From an uncultured Burkholderiales bacterium (GTDB lineage: Bacteria; Pseudomonadota; Gammaproteobacteria; Burkholderiales; Thiobacillaceae), in the NCBI GenBank assembly GCA_937949525.1, contig CALEDT010000041.1:1-42708 (forward strand): a stretch of 42,708 nt of DNA, read 5' to 3'. Every line of letters starts with the position of its first letter. Position 1 is the first letter of the stretch. The translations under genes were made by a program, and so were the position numbers. Shown here one piece after another: positions 12,790 to 20,517 of this stretch. The notes beneath the pieces were generated by a model that saw nothing but the letters and a program-made list of their open reading frames with translations, was not told where the DNA came from and made no database searches.

Positions 12790-13671
12790 TTACTTGCCGC
12801 CGCCGCGCGGCGACTTCATGTAGCGGAAGAAGTCGGAGTTGGGTTGCAGCACCATCACGTCGGACTTGCCCGAGAAGCTCTGTTTGTAGGCTTCCATGCT
12901 GCGGTAGAAGGCATAGAACTCCGGATTCTGACCGAACGCCTGGCCGTAGATCGCCGCGGCGCGACCATCGCCCTCACCCTTGACGCGCTGCGCGTCGCGA
13001 TACGCCTCGGCGATGATCACCTCGCGCTGGCGGTCGGCATCGGCGCGGATCTTTTCCGCTTCCGCCGCGCCGGTGGAACGCAGCTCGTTGGCCACGCGCT
13101 TGCGTTCCGCCTCCATGCGGCGATACACGGATTCGCTGACCTCGGTGGGCAGATCCACGCGCTTGATGCGCACGTCCGTGACCTCGACACCGAAACGGCG
13201 CGCATCAGCATCGGCCGACTTGGTCAGTTCGGCCATGACGGTGTCGCGGTTGCCGGATACCACGTCGTGCACGGTACGGCGGCCGAACTCGGCGCGCATG
13301 CCATCGTTGACCGTCTGCTGCAGGCGGTTGATGGCGCGCCGTTCGTCGCCGGCGAAGCTGACGTAGAAGCGCTCGACGTCCTGGATGCGCCATTTGACGT
13401 AGTAGTCCACCAGCACGTTCTTCTTCTCGGAGGTGATGAAGCGTTCGGCGTCGGCGGTGTCCAGCGTCAGCACGCGCGTGTCGAACAGACGCACGTTCTG
13501 CACGATGGGCAGTTTGAAATACAGGCCGGGTTCCTCCTTGACGCTGACGATCTGACCGAGCTGGAAGACGATGGCGGCCTGGCGCTGATCGACCGTGAAC
13601 AACGACATCGAGGCGATGAAGCCGACGACGACCAGCGTGACCAGGACGCCGGCGGGATTCTTCAGGATCAT
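12790..13671 (-). CDS. hflC: HflC, SPFH-domain modulator of FtsH protease
   Basis: This 293-residue protein has one N-terminal membrane segment (about 7-25), a periplasmic SPFH/prohibitin domain (about 25-190) and a charged coiled-coil region (about 200-250, RRMEAERKRVANELRSTGAA). HflC and HflK form a large membrane cage around the FtsH protease and limit its access to membrane substrates. VDQRQAAIVFQLGQIV and DVRIKRVDLP are typical of HflC. The start overlaps the hflK stop by four bases. Confidence 0.95.
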   Translation of the reverse strand: MILKNPAGVLVTLVVVGFIASMSLFTVDQRQAAIVFQLGQIVSVKEEPGLYFKLPIVQNVRLFDTRVLTLDTADAERFITSEKKNVLVDYYVKWRIQDVERFYVSFAGDERRAINRLQQTVNDGMRAEFGRRTVHDVVSGNRDTVMAELTKSADADARRFGVEVTDVRIKRVDLPTEVSESVYRRMEAERKRVANELRSTGAAEAEKIRADADRQREVIIAEAYRDAQRVKGEGDGRAAAIYGQAFGQNPEFYAFYRSMEAYKQSFSGKSDVMVLQPNSDFFRYMKSPRGGGK

Positions 13672-14888
13672 GGGCGCGCCTCCCGATCACGTCCGCGGAA
13701 CGCATCGCGCGAGCGGAACAGGGTATCCGGCTGCGGCGCCGCGCCGGACGAGCTCTCCGCCGCGCGTTGCGCCGCCAACGCCTCCGCCTGCGCGGACTGG
13801 CCGGACTGGGTCAGGGTCATCAGCTTGTCGAGCGGCAGATAGAGCAGATTGCCGCTCTTGCTGTCGTCGATCAGCACCTTGGAGGTATTGGTCAAGATTT
13901 GCTGCATGGCATCCTGATACAGACGCTCGCGCGTGACCTGCGGCGCCTTGGCATACTCCGCCAGCACCGCCTTGAAGCGCGAGACCTCACCTTCCGATTG
14001 CGCGATCACGCGCTCCTTGTAACCTTCCGCCTCTTCCAGCAGGCGCGCGGCGACACCGCGGGCGCGCGGGATCACGTCGTTGGCATAGGCCTGACCCTCG
14101 TTCTTCAGGCGTTCCAGATCCTGGCCGGCCTTGACCGCGTCGTCGAATGCGGCCTGTACCTGCTCCGGCGGCTGCGCGTTCTGCATATTGAGCTTGCTGA
14201 TGGCGATACCGGTGCGGTACCGATCCAGGATCTCCTGCATCAGCTTGGTGGCGGTCTCCGCGATCTCGGCACGTCCCTCGTACAGCACGAAGTCCATCTT
14301 GCTCTTGCCGACGATCTCGCGCATCGCCGTTTCCGCCGCCTGTTTCACGGCTTCGTCCGGGCCGCGCGTCTGGAACAGGTAATCCTCGGGATCCTTGATG
14401 ATGTATTGCACCGAGAACTGCAGATCGACGATGTTTTCGTCGTCGGTCAACATCAGCGACTCGCTCAGCACCTTGGCGCGCACGTCATTCTTGTAGCCGA
14501 CCTCCACCGTGCGCACGGAATCGATGTTGACCACTTCGGCCGACTCGATCGGATAGGGCAGATGCCAGCGCGGCCCCGGCATGGTGGTTTCCACGAACTT
14601 GCCGAAACGCAGCACCACGCCGCGCTCGCCGGCATTGACGATGTAGAAACCGGAGGCCAGCCACACCACCACCACCAGGGCCAGGACCAGCCCGGCACCG
14701 CCGGGGATGTTGAACTCGCGCGGGCCGATACGCGGCGGCTCGTTGCCACCGCCGCCACCGCCCTTGCGGCCGAACATTTCGTTCAGGCGCCGATTGAAGT
14801 TCTTCCAAAGTTCATCGAGATCCGGTGGCCCACCGCTGTTGCGGTTGCCGCCGGGCGAGTTACCCCATTGGGGGTCGTTCCAGGCCAT
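13668..14888 (-). CDS. hflK: HflK, SPFH-domain modulator of FtsH protease
   Basis: This 406-residue partner of HflC has a Gly/Asn-rich cytoplasmic N-terminus (MAWNDPQWGNSPGG), one membrane helix at about 62-80 (LVLALVVVVWLASGFYIV), an SPFH domain starting at VNAGERGVVLRFGKFVET, and a Gln/Ala-rich C-terminal tail. ATG 14888 is chosen over the upstream in-frame codon at 14954 because MAWND is the usual HflK start. The gene begins inside hflX, overlapping its 3' end by 29 bases. Confidence 0.94.
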   Translation of the reverse strand: MAWNDPQWGNSPGGNRNSGGPPDLDELWKNFNRRLNEMFGRKGGGGGGNEPPRIGPREFNIPGGAGLVLALVVVVWLASGFYIVNAGERGVVLRFGKFVETTMPGPRWHLPYPIESAEVVNIDSVRTVEVGYKNDVRAKVLSESLMLTDDENIVDLQFSVQYIIKDPEDYLFQTRGPDEAVKQAAETAMREIVGKSKMDFVLYEGRAEIAETATKLMQEILDRYRTGIAISKLNMQNAQPPEQVQAAFDDAVKAGQDLERLKNEGQAYANDVIPRARGVAARLLEEAEGYKERVIAQSEGEVSRFKAVLAEYAKAPQVTRERLYQDAMQQILTNTSKVLIDDSKSGNLLYLPLDKLMTLTQSGQSAQAEALAAQRAAESSSGAAPQPDTLFRSRDAFRGRDREARP

Positions 14889-16035
14889 CGGGATCGTTAT
14901 CCAAGTCAGTTTTGGTGAAATGCGGCACCGTCTCCGGCGTTGCCGCCCGCGCATGCTCGGCGAGGGCGGCGCGCAGCAGTTCGACGCCCGCGCCGGTCAT
15001 CGCCGACAGCCAAACGGCCGCGATCTTACCATACTCGTCCCGCTCCAATCGGGGCTCCGCGCCGGTGAGATCGACCTTGTTCATGACCTCGATGCGCGGC
15101 ACATGTTCCGCGCCGATCTCCTTCAGCACCTTCTCCACTTCCGCGATCTGGCGCTCGCGGTTGGCGCTGGCGCTGTCCACCACGTGCAGCAGCAGGTCGG
15201 CGTGGGCGGTCTCCTCCAGCGTGGCGTGAAACGCGGCGACCAGCGCATGCGGCAGGCGGGTGATGAAGCCGACGGTATCGGACAGCACCACCTGCCGCCC
15301 CGCCTCGGGCAGCCACAGCTTGCGCGTGGTGGTGTCCAGCGTCGCGAACAACTGGTCGGCGGCGTAGGCACCGGCGTGGGTCAGCGTGTTGAACAGCGTC
15401 GATTTGCCGGCATTGGTGTAACCCACCAGCGAGATCGCCAGCACCCCGCCGCGCAGCCGGCCACGCCGCTGCACCGCCCGACTCCTGGCCAGCTTGTCCA
15501 GGCGCGACTCGATGGTGCGGATGCGTTGCAGCAGGATGCGGCGGTCGAGCTCGAGCTGCTTTTCGCCCGGGCCGCCACGCATGCCGATGCCGCCCTTCTG
15601 CCGTTCCAGGTGCGTCCAGCCGCGCACCAGGCGCGTGGCGTAGTGGCGCAACTGCGCCAGTTCGACCTGCAGCTTGCCTTCGTTGCTGCGCGCGCGCAGC
15701 GCGAAGATGTCCAGGATCAGCGCGGTGCGGTCGAGCACCCGGCATTGCAGGCGCCGCTCCAGATTGCGTTCCTGCACCGGCGACAGCTCGTGGTTGAAGA
15801 TCACCAGCGCCGCGTCGGCGGTACGCGCGGCAAGACCGATCTCATCGGCCTTGCCGGAGCCGGCGAACAACGCCGGATCGGGGCGGCCGCGTTTGCCCTC
15901 GACCACGGCGACCACTTCCAGGCCGGCGCTGCCGGCGAGCAGCTTGAGTTCGCTCAGGCTTTCGGCGTAGTCCGGATCGCCGAAATCGATGCTGGCGAGA
16001 ACGACGGATTCGCCGCGCGCCGGGCGTTCAAACAT
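14860..16035 (-). CDS. hflX: GTPase HflX
   Basis: This 391-residue ribosome-associated GTPase splits or rescues stalled ribosomes under stress, by family knowledge. The N-terminal HflX domain (about 1-190) includes the conserved GGIGMRGGPGEKQLE loop and a coiled segment. The G domain has G1 GYTNAGKS at 205-212, G3 DTVGF and G4 NKVD. The protein ends shortly after the G domain, as in short HflX forms. It follows hfq by three bases, the standard hfq-hflX arrangement. Confidence 0.96.
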   Translation of the reverse strand: MFERPARGESVVLASIDFGDPDYAESLSELKLLAGSAGLEVVAVVEGKRGRPDPALFAGSGKADEIGLAARTADAALVIFNHELSPVQERNLERRLQCRVLDRTALILDIFALRARSNEGKLQVELAQLRHYATRLVRGWTHLERQKGGIGMRGGPGEKQLELDRRILLQRIRTIESRLDKLARSRAVQRRGRLRGGVLAISLVGYTNAGKSTLFNTLTHAGAYAADQLFATLDTTTRKLWLPEAGRQVVLSDTVGFITRLPHALVAAFHATLEETAHADLLLHVVDSASANRERQIAEVEKVLKEIGAEHVPRIEVMNKVDLTGAEPRLERDEYGKIAAVWLSAMTGAGVELLRAALAEHARAATPETVPHFTKTDLDNDPDGLERPPMG

Positions 16036-16038
16036 GGA

Positions 16039-16284
16039 TCAGGCGGCGTCTTCCCCCGCCGGCGCGCGATGCTGTATGGTCACCGGACGTGCCGGCACCA
16101 CCGTCGAGATGGCATGTTTGTACACCATCTGCGTGACCGCGTTCTTCAGCAGCACGACATACTGGTCGAAACTCTCGATGTGCCCCTGCAGCTTGATGCC
16201 ATTGACCAGATAGACGGACACCTGCACCTGCTCCTGGCGCAGAATATTGAGAAACGGGTCTTGTAGCAGCTGCCCTTTGCTCAT
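16039..16284 (-). CDS. hfq: RNA chaperone Hfq
   Basis: This 81-residue Sm-like hexameric protein pairs small RNAs with mRNAs. Sm1 ([18 protein letters not shown]) and Sm2 ([12 protein letters not shown]) are intact, and the N-terminal [11 protein letters not shown] matches the canonical proximal-face sequence. The C-terminal tail is short. A good AAGGA site lies seven to eight bases before the ATG. miaA, the usual gene upstream of hfq, is absent; an unrecognised gene stands there instead. Confidence 0.98.
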   Translation of the reverse strand: MSKGQLLQDPFLNILRQEQVQVSVYLVNGIKLQGHIESFDQYVVLLKNAVTQMVYKHAISTVVPARPVTIQHRAPAGEDAA

Positions 16285-16329
16285 GATGTTTCCTTTGTGT
16301 GAAATGTATGTGAAATGGCCGACGTCGCG

Positions 16330-16335
16330 ATTCTA
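16330..16335 (-). promoter_or_regulatory. Candidate -10 box for hfq
   Basis: On the minus strand TAGAAT lies about 46 bases before the hfq ATG in the 169-base gap after the upstream gene. A TTGCCT is present upstream but with a 20-base spacer, so the -35 is uncertain. Confidence 0.35.
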
Positions 16336-16453
16336 ACCCTGCGACGCAAGAAAGAAGGCAAGACCCGCACCCTTCGATCAAGTTTCCGCGTCCGGTGAGG
16401 CACCGATATACGCTTTCCCCGCGAAGAAGTGGAGCAACCCGAGCGCAGGCCTG

Positions 16454-17617
16454 CTAACCGGTACCCCATTGTGCCGTGGCGATGCCGTCACCCAGGTCCG
16501 CTTCGATCAGGCGCCGGCGCACTTCCAGCAGGCGCGCGATCAGCGCCGGCTCGGCCTGCGCGTAGGCATCGGCATCCGGCACCCGTTTGACCACCACGCC
16601 CAGCAGTTCGGTGATGGCATTGCCGATGGAGTTCTGACTGATGGTGACGATGATCTGGCCGGCATCGTTGCGATAGAGCAACTGCTTGAATGCCGGTTGC
16701 CAGCGGATGGAATTGGCGTAACGCGCATCGTGGATGCAACGGTCGCGCACCATCTTCGCTGTCTTCAGCAGGGCGTTGTTGAACAGCAGCTTGTTCTCCA
16801 CCAGCTCGGGGAAATACACGTCGCGCGGCATCGGCGAGTTGCGCGTCGACACCTGCCCGAAGAAGGTTCGATAAAAATCCAGGAAGCCCTTGAGCAGGGT
16901 GTCGTACTCCTGCCAGAAACGATACTCGCGCAGCGACTCGGCGCCGCCGGTCACCTCCCAGCTCGGCAGGCCCTGCGGATAGCCGGTCAGCGCGATGCGA
17001 CAGGAACCGGCCTGGCAGGGTCTGAGAATGCGCAGATCCAGACCCTCGAAGAACTCACGGTAGACATCGCGCATGTAGGCCTGGAACAGGGAGTGCTGAC
17101 CGCCATCGGTGAGGTTGGGGTTGTTGGTATCCGCCAGCGGCGCCGCGCGCAACTGCGCCTTGTCGAACACGATGAAATGGTTGTGCAGCATGCGGATGCT
17201 GGGCACGCCCGGCGAGGTCAACGGCCAGGTGGCATCCAGGCTGGCTTCCCCGGCCAGCAACAGATGGCGGTCCGGGTCCGGATACTGCTCCAGCATGTAA
17301 GCGAACAGGATCTGGTTCATGCGGTTCCACACGTTCTTCACCGCATCCGGTACCTGTGTGCGCCGCACCGGCCGGCCCAACGGGTCCAAGATGGTCTGCG
17401 AAGTGTTGTAGATGATGGAAGTATCGAACTCGTTGCTGTGGCCCAGTGCCTTGCGATACAGCAGCAGCCCCTCCGGGTTCTGTAGCAGGCCGTTGTTGTG
17501 CACCAGATCGTTGAGGTTCTCGGTGCTGTTGAAGAATTCGTTCGGCTTCATGCCTTCCGGCACGTCGAGCGGGATGGGACGGAAGGGGGTGACGATTTCG
17601 CGGGGACCGGACTGCAT
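16454..17617 (-). CDS. Unrecognised soluble protein, 386 residues
   Basis: I do not recognise this protein. From the ATG at 17617 it is 386 residues, with no signal peptide, no membrane segment, and balanced composition typical of a cytoplasmic enzyme. Notable segments are MKPNEFFNSTENLNDLVHNN near the N-terminus, LLLAGEASLDATWPLTSPG, RMLHNHFIVFDKAQL, a Cys pair in RPCQAGSCRI, and RDVYFPELVENKLLFNNALL. Acidic and aromatic residues are plentiful, and codon use looks like the neighbours. An in-frame start at 17710 exists, but its extra 31 residues look non-coding and MQSGPREI is a better start; neither has a clear ribosome site. It occupies the slot miaA usually holds before hfq. The His-Asn-His segment recalls HIT-type nucleotidyl enzymes but the full motif is not there. 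Confidence 0.75.
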   Translation of the reverse strand: MQSGPREIVTPFRPIPLDVPEGMKPNEFFNSTENLNDLVHNNGLLQNPEGLLLYRKALGHSNEFDTSIIYNTSQTILDPLGRPVRRTQVPDAVKNVWNRMNQILFAYMLEQYPDPDRHLLLAGEASLDATWPLTSPGVPSIRMLHNHFIVFDKAQLRAAPLADTNNPNLTDGGQHSLFQAYMRDVYREFFEGLDLRILRPCQAGSCRIALTGYPQGLPSWEVTGGAESLREYRFWQEYDTLLKGFLDFYRTFFGQVSTRNSPMPRDVYFPELVENKLLFNNALLKTAKMVRDRCIHDARYANSIRWQPAFKQLLYRNDAGQIIVTISQNSIGNAITELLGVVVKRVPDADAYAQAEPALIARLLEVRRRLIEADLGDGIATAQWGTG

Positions 17618-17863
17618 GGCGGGGAGAACGTGAGGTTGCGAAGGCGGCCATCGAAGCGGTGGCGCGCGCCAGGCGCAAGTGTAAGCCAGTACACGCTGGA
17701 TGCCATGCACGGCATCCCGTTACCGGTTGAGGTTTACGCCGGATGCCGGCGACGGGGCGTCGCACGCCCCACCGTCTGCCGGCGAGGTGCACAGGCAGGC
17801 GCCGCTTCGTATTTTTGATTATTAGTACATACAAGTATTTGCATATACGTGTTTTTATCCAAT

Positions 17864-17877
17864 GTGACTAAGATCAA
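17864..17877 (+). promoter_or_regulatory. Candidate FNR/CRP-family box
   Basis: GTGAC-TAAG-ATCAA matches eight of the ten fixed positions of the FNR consensus TTGAT-N4-ATCAA. It sits in the AT-rich patch upstream of the fcc remnant. TTAGTA at 17822 and TATACG at 17844 with a 16-base spacer are a possible but weak -35/-10 pair just before it. This is a pattern match by eye. Confidence 0.3.
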
Positions 17878-17903
17878 TTTTGCAACGGATGGAGACTTCG
17901 ACA

Positions 17904-18056
17904 ATGCCGGCCGGTAACAACGCGAACAACGCCCCCACTCCCGTCGTTCCGGCTTCTTGCGCCCTCCCCGGCCTGCTTGATGCGTCGACGCGGCCGTGCG
18001 GCAAACACCATCCCTCGCACCGCTGGCGCACCCTGAGTCGCAGCCGTTTCCGCTGA
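17904..18056 (+). CDS. Possible 50-residue leader ORF
   Basis: The ORF starts at ATG with GGAG nine bases upstream and encodes 50 residues beginning MPAGNNANNAPTPVVPASCA and ending in a Ser/Arg-rich tail. I recognise no family, and the C-terminal half looks like unselected GC-rich sequence. It ends 12 bases before a strong hairpin in the fcc leader, so a leader-peptide role is conceivable. It may equally be chance. Confidence 0.25.
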   Translation: MPAGNNANNAPTPVVPASCALPGLLDASTRPCGKHHPSHRWRTLSRSRFR

Positions 18057-18068
18057 CCGGAAGGCTGG

Positions 18069-18097
18069 GCAGGCCGCATCCCGTTCTTGCGGCCTGC
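18069..18097 (+). repeat. Ten-pair perfect hairpin in the fcc leader
   Basis: GCAGGCCGCA and TGCGGCCTGC are perfect inverted copies around a nine-base loop, starting 12 bases after the possible leader ORF and ending 113 bases before the fcc ATG. There is no T run after it, so it is not a standard terminator; it may be a pause, attenuator or protein-binding structure. Confidence 0.5.
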
Positions 18098-18210
18098 TGC
18101 GGATCACGATCCGTTCTTCGGTTCCGCAGCTCCCTGCACCTTGAGTCGTCGTTTGGCGCCCGCCGGGCGGTCCGACGGGCATCTTCGTGCATCAAAACAG
18201 AGGAGTCGTC

Positions 18211-19149
18211 ATGATCAGAAGTCGCACCATCGCCATCACGCTGCTGGCCTGACTGGGTTTCAGCCTTGCCGCGCAAGCCATTGAAGACCGCCGTGTCCGC
18301 CTGCTGGCAGCCACCTGCATCACCTGCCACGGGCCGGCTGGCGTCAGCTTGGGCGCCATCCCCAGCCTGGCCGGACAGGACGCCGCCGATCTGCGCGACG
18401 CCATGATGGAACAGCGCAAGGGCGAGCGTGAAACCACCGTGATGCGCAAGTACATGATGGGTTTCACCCCCGAGGAGATCGCGCAGCTCGCCGCCCATTA
18501 TTTCAAGCAGCACAAGCCGCGCAGCAAGATCATCATGCTGGACGGGCACATCGACATCGTGTCCAAGGGGCCCATGTTCAAGGCGGCCTGGAAAGAACCC
18601 TATCCCGGCATGATCGAGCACCGGCCCAACAACCTGGTCACCACGTTCGATCACAAGACCATGGTGGTCAGCAGCGAATTCGATGATGTCAAGGCGGACG
18701 TGGTCAACATCGTGCCGTTGCAACGCGCACCCAGGATCTGTAAGGACGCCGGGTTGCGCACCGACGCGCTGGACCGTTGGTGCCCGATCGACTTCGTCAC
18801 CTATGAGTCCACTTCGGTGCCCAACATCCACGTGATCGGCGACCCGGTGCTGTCCAATATGCCCAAGTCGGTGCACGTGTCCAACAACCAGGCCAAGATC
18901 TGCGCCGCCGCGATCATCGAACTGCTCAACGGCCGCCAACCCGAACCGGTGCCGGTGATCGGCAGCACCAGCTATTCGGTGACGTCCGACAAGACGTCCG
19001 GCGCCATCGCCGTGGTGATGCGCTACAACCCGGCCACCAAGGTGTACGAACGTCAACCTATGGGCGGCACCAACCCGCTGCACAGTGAATTGGACTTCGC
19101 CTACGGCTGGGCTTGGCACGAGAACATCTGGGCCGACACGTTGGCCTGA
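18211..19149 (+). pseudogene. Broken FccA-FccB fusion (flavocytochrome c sulfide dehydrogenase remnant)
   Basis: Reading from ATG 18211, which has a good GAGGAG site eight bases upstream, gives 312 codons with one interruption: TGA at 18250-18252 (codon 14), inside the signal peptide. The next 75 or so codons are an FccA-type cytochrome c: the heme site CITCH (Cys36, Cys39, His40), PSLAGQDAADLRDAM, and a Met-rich distal ligand region. At about QLAAHYFKQHKPRSK the sequence passes without a break into the C-terminal half of FccB: KIIMLDG, the flavin-domain block FKADVVNIVPLQRA-like, WCPIDFVTYES, HVIGDPVLSNMPKS and a C-terminus ending in WAWHENIWADTLA. The N-terminal FAD-binding half of FccB with its glycine motif is missing. 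In intact loci fccA and fccB are separate adjacent genes that oxidise sulfide in the periplasm, so this is best explained by an internal deletion. After the TGA no further stop occurs for about 298 codons, so decay looks recent. Confidence 0.85.
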
Positions 19150-19189
19150 CCCAACGCCGCCCTCCTTCGGGACGGCGCACGAACTTGTA

Positions 19190-19212
19190 CGCCCGCGCCG
19201 CGGGCGTTTTTT
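19190..19212 (+). terminator. Intrinsic terminator after the fcc remnant
   Basis: CGCCCGC and GCGGGCG form a seven-pair stem with a GCC loop followed by six T, 40 bases after the fcc stop. This is a textbook rho-independent terminator for the plus strand. Confidence 0.85.
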
Positions 19213-19246
19213 CGTGGTGCGCCCTGCCGGCCGCACCACGAAAAAA
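19207..19246. terminator. Symmetric inverted repeat acting as a bidirectional terminator
   Basis: A 15-base perfect inverted repeat (TTTTTTCGTGGTGCG at 19207-19221 and its complement at 19232-19246) spans the gap between the fcc remnant and rplS. Its T runs serve as the tails of the terminator hairpins on either side. Confidence 0.7.
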
Positions 19247-19264
19247 GGCCGCCCAGCGGCGGCC
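19241..19264 (-). terminator. Intrinsic terminator of the rpsP-rplS operon
   Basis: On the minus strand GGCCGCC and GGCGGCC pair around a four-base loop, followed by six T, 24 bases after the rplS stop. Confidence 0.85.
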
Positions 19265-19288
19265 TGCGTGACACTTGCTGCCGAGGGC

Positions 19289-19672
19289 TCAACCCTTGGC
19301 CGCGCGCTTGACGTGATCCAGTTTCTCCTTGATGCGCGCCGACTTGCCGGAGCGCTGGCGCAGGTAGTACAGCTTGGCACGGCGCACGTCACCGCGACGC
19401 TTGACCTCGATCGATGCGACCAACGGCGAGTAGGTCTGGAAGGTACGCTCCACGCCTTCGCCGGCGGAAATCTTGCGCACCGTGAACGCGGAGTTGAGTC
19501 CACGGTTGCGTTTGGCGATGACCACGCCTTCGTAGGCTTGCAGACGCTCGCGGTTACCTTCCTTGACCTTCACCTGCACCACCACCGTGTCGCCGGGGGC
19601 GAACTCGGGCAGGGTCTTACCTGCGGTCAGGCGGTCCATCTCTTCTTTTTCCAGTTGCGCGATCAGGTTCAT
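19289..19672 (-). CDS. rplS: Ribosomal protein bL19
   Basis: This 127-residue large-subunit protein sits at the 30S-50S interface. Family blocks are [36 protein letters not shown] and [25 protein letters not shown] site is seven bases before the ATG. It is the last gene of rpsP-rimM-trmD-rplS, the conserved bacterial order, and is followed by a strong terminator. Confidence 0.98.
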   Translation of the reverse strand: MNLIAQLEKEEMDRLTAGKTLPEFAPGDTVVVQVKVKEGNRERLQAYEGVVIAKRNRGLNSAFTVRKISAGEGVERTFQTYSPLVASIEVKRRGDVRRAKLYYLRQRSGKSARIKEKLDHVKRAAKG

Positions 19673-19732
19673 GCTCGTTTCCTCGTGAGTGGCCGACAGA
19701 GGTTGCGCCCGCGCGCGACATGTCGCCGTTCG

Positions 19733-20509
19733 TCAATCCGACGCGGCGGATGCCGCGTCGCCTTCCCGGCGTATCTCGCCGAGCAATTCCGTCTCCAGCG
19801 GACTCAGCACCCGCCGCTCCAACAAGTCCGGCCGCCGCGCCAGCGTGCGCGCCAGCGCTTGCCGCAGACGCCAGCGCGCGACCTCGCCATGGTTGCCGGC
19901 GCGCAGCACCGTCGGCACCTCCAGGCCCATGTAACGTTCCGGCCGCGTGTAATGCGGGCAATCCAGCAAGCCGTCGACGAAGCTGTCCTCGCGCGCCGAA
20001 TCGGCATGACCCAGCGCACCCGGCAGGAGCCGAATCACCGCATCCAGCAACACCATGGCCGGCAGCTCGCCACCGGACAGCACGTAATCGCCGATGGACA
20101 CTTCCTCCAGGCAATGACGCGCGAACAGGCGCTCGTCGATGCCTTCGTAACGCCCGGCCAGCAGCACCAACCCCGCTGCACCGGCCAGCTCGGCCACGGC
20201 CGCCTGATCCAGACGCCGCCCCTGCGGTGACAGGTAGATCAGGCGCGGCGCCGAAACGCCCTGGCGCCGCAGCGTCACGCGCGCGGCGGTCAACGCCAGA
20301 TCCAGCGGTTCCACCAGCATCACCATGCCCGGCCCACCGCCGAACGGCCGGTCGTCCACCGTGCGGTAATTGTCCCGCGTAAAGTCCCGGGGATCCCAGA
20401 ACCTTACGCTGCACAACCCATCGCGTATGGCCCGCCCGCTGACCCCATACCCAGTCAGCCCCGCGAACATGGCCGGGAACAGGGTGACCACATGGTAGCG
20501 TGGCGCCAT
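19733..20509 (-). CDS. trmD: tRNA (guanine-37-N1)-methyltransferase
   Basis: This 258-residue SPOUT-fold enzyme methylates G37 of tRNAs that read CNN codons, preventing frameshifting. The trefoil knot with the AdoMet site is seen in [13 protein letters not shown] and [15 protein letters not shown]. The substrate-side segment [17 protein letters not shown] is also intact. The ATG at 20509 lies eight bases after the rimM stop. Length and C-terminal domain are normal. Confidence 0.97.
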   Translation of the reverse strand: MAPRYHVVTLFPAMFAGLTGYGVSGRAIRDGLCSVRFWDPRDFTRDNYRTVDDRPFGGGPGMVMLVEPLDLALTAARVTLRRQGVSAPRLIYLSPQGRRLDQAAVAELAGAAGLVLLAGRYEGIDERLFARHCLEEVSIGDYVLSGGELPAMVLLDAVIRLLPGALGHADSAREDSFVDGLLDCPHYTRPERYMGLEVPTVLRAGNHGEVARWRLRQALARTLARRPDLLERRVLSPLETELLGEIRREGDAASAASD

Positions 20510-20517
20510 GGCCGCGT

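Larger units (their letters stand above)
17618..18210. other. 593-base gap: hairpins, AT-rich promoter-like patch, leader of the fcc remnant
   Basis: No conserved gene is visible. A perfect seven-pair hairpin lies at 17698-17717 (GGATGCC/GGCATCC) and another at 17754-17770 (GGGGCGT/ACGCCCC). GCCGGCGA occurs twice around the second hairpin. Positions 17808-17882 are strikingly AT-rich against the GC-rich background and look like a promoter region for the plus-strand fcc gene. A possible 50-codon ORF and a strong hairpin follow; they are listed separately. This is most simply the upstream control region of the former sulfide dehydrogenase operon. Confidence 0.55.

Noticed and set aside
16454-17617. 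HIT/GalT-type nucleotidyltransferase or APS adenylyltransferase
   Set aside because: The segment RMLHNHFIVFD is suggestive, but the HxHxH catalytic triplet is not complete and no other family block was found, so I leave it unassigned.
17698-17770. REP-type mobile repeat element
   Set aside because: Two hairpins are adjacent, but they share no sequence and no further copies were seen in the window.
18250-18252. TGA as a selenocysteine codon
   Set aside because: It lies in the hydrophobic core of a signal peptide, where selenocysteine has no use, and neighbouring sequence shows no convincing bacterial SECIS-type hairpin directly after it.
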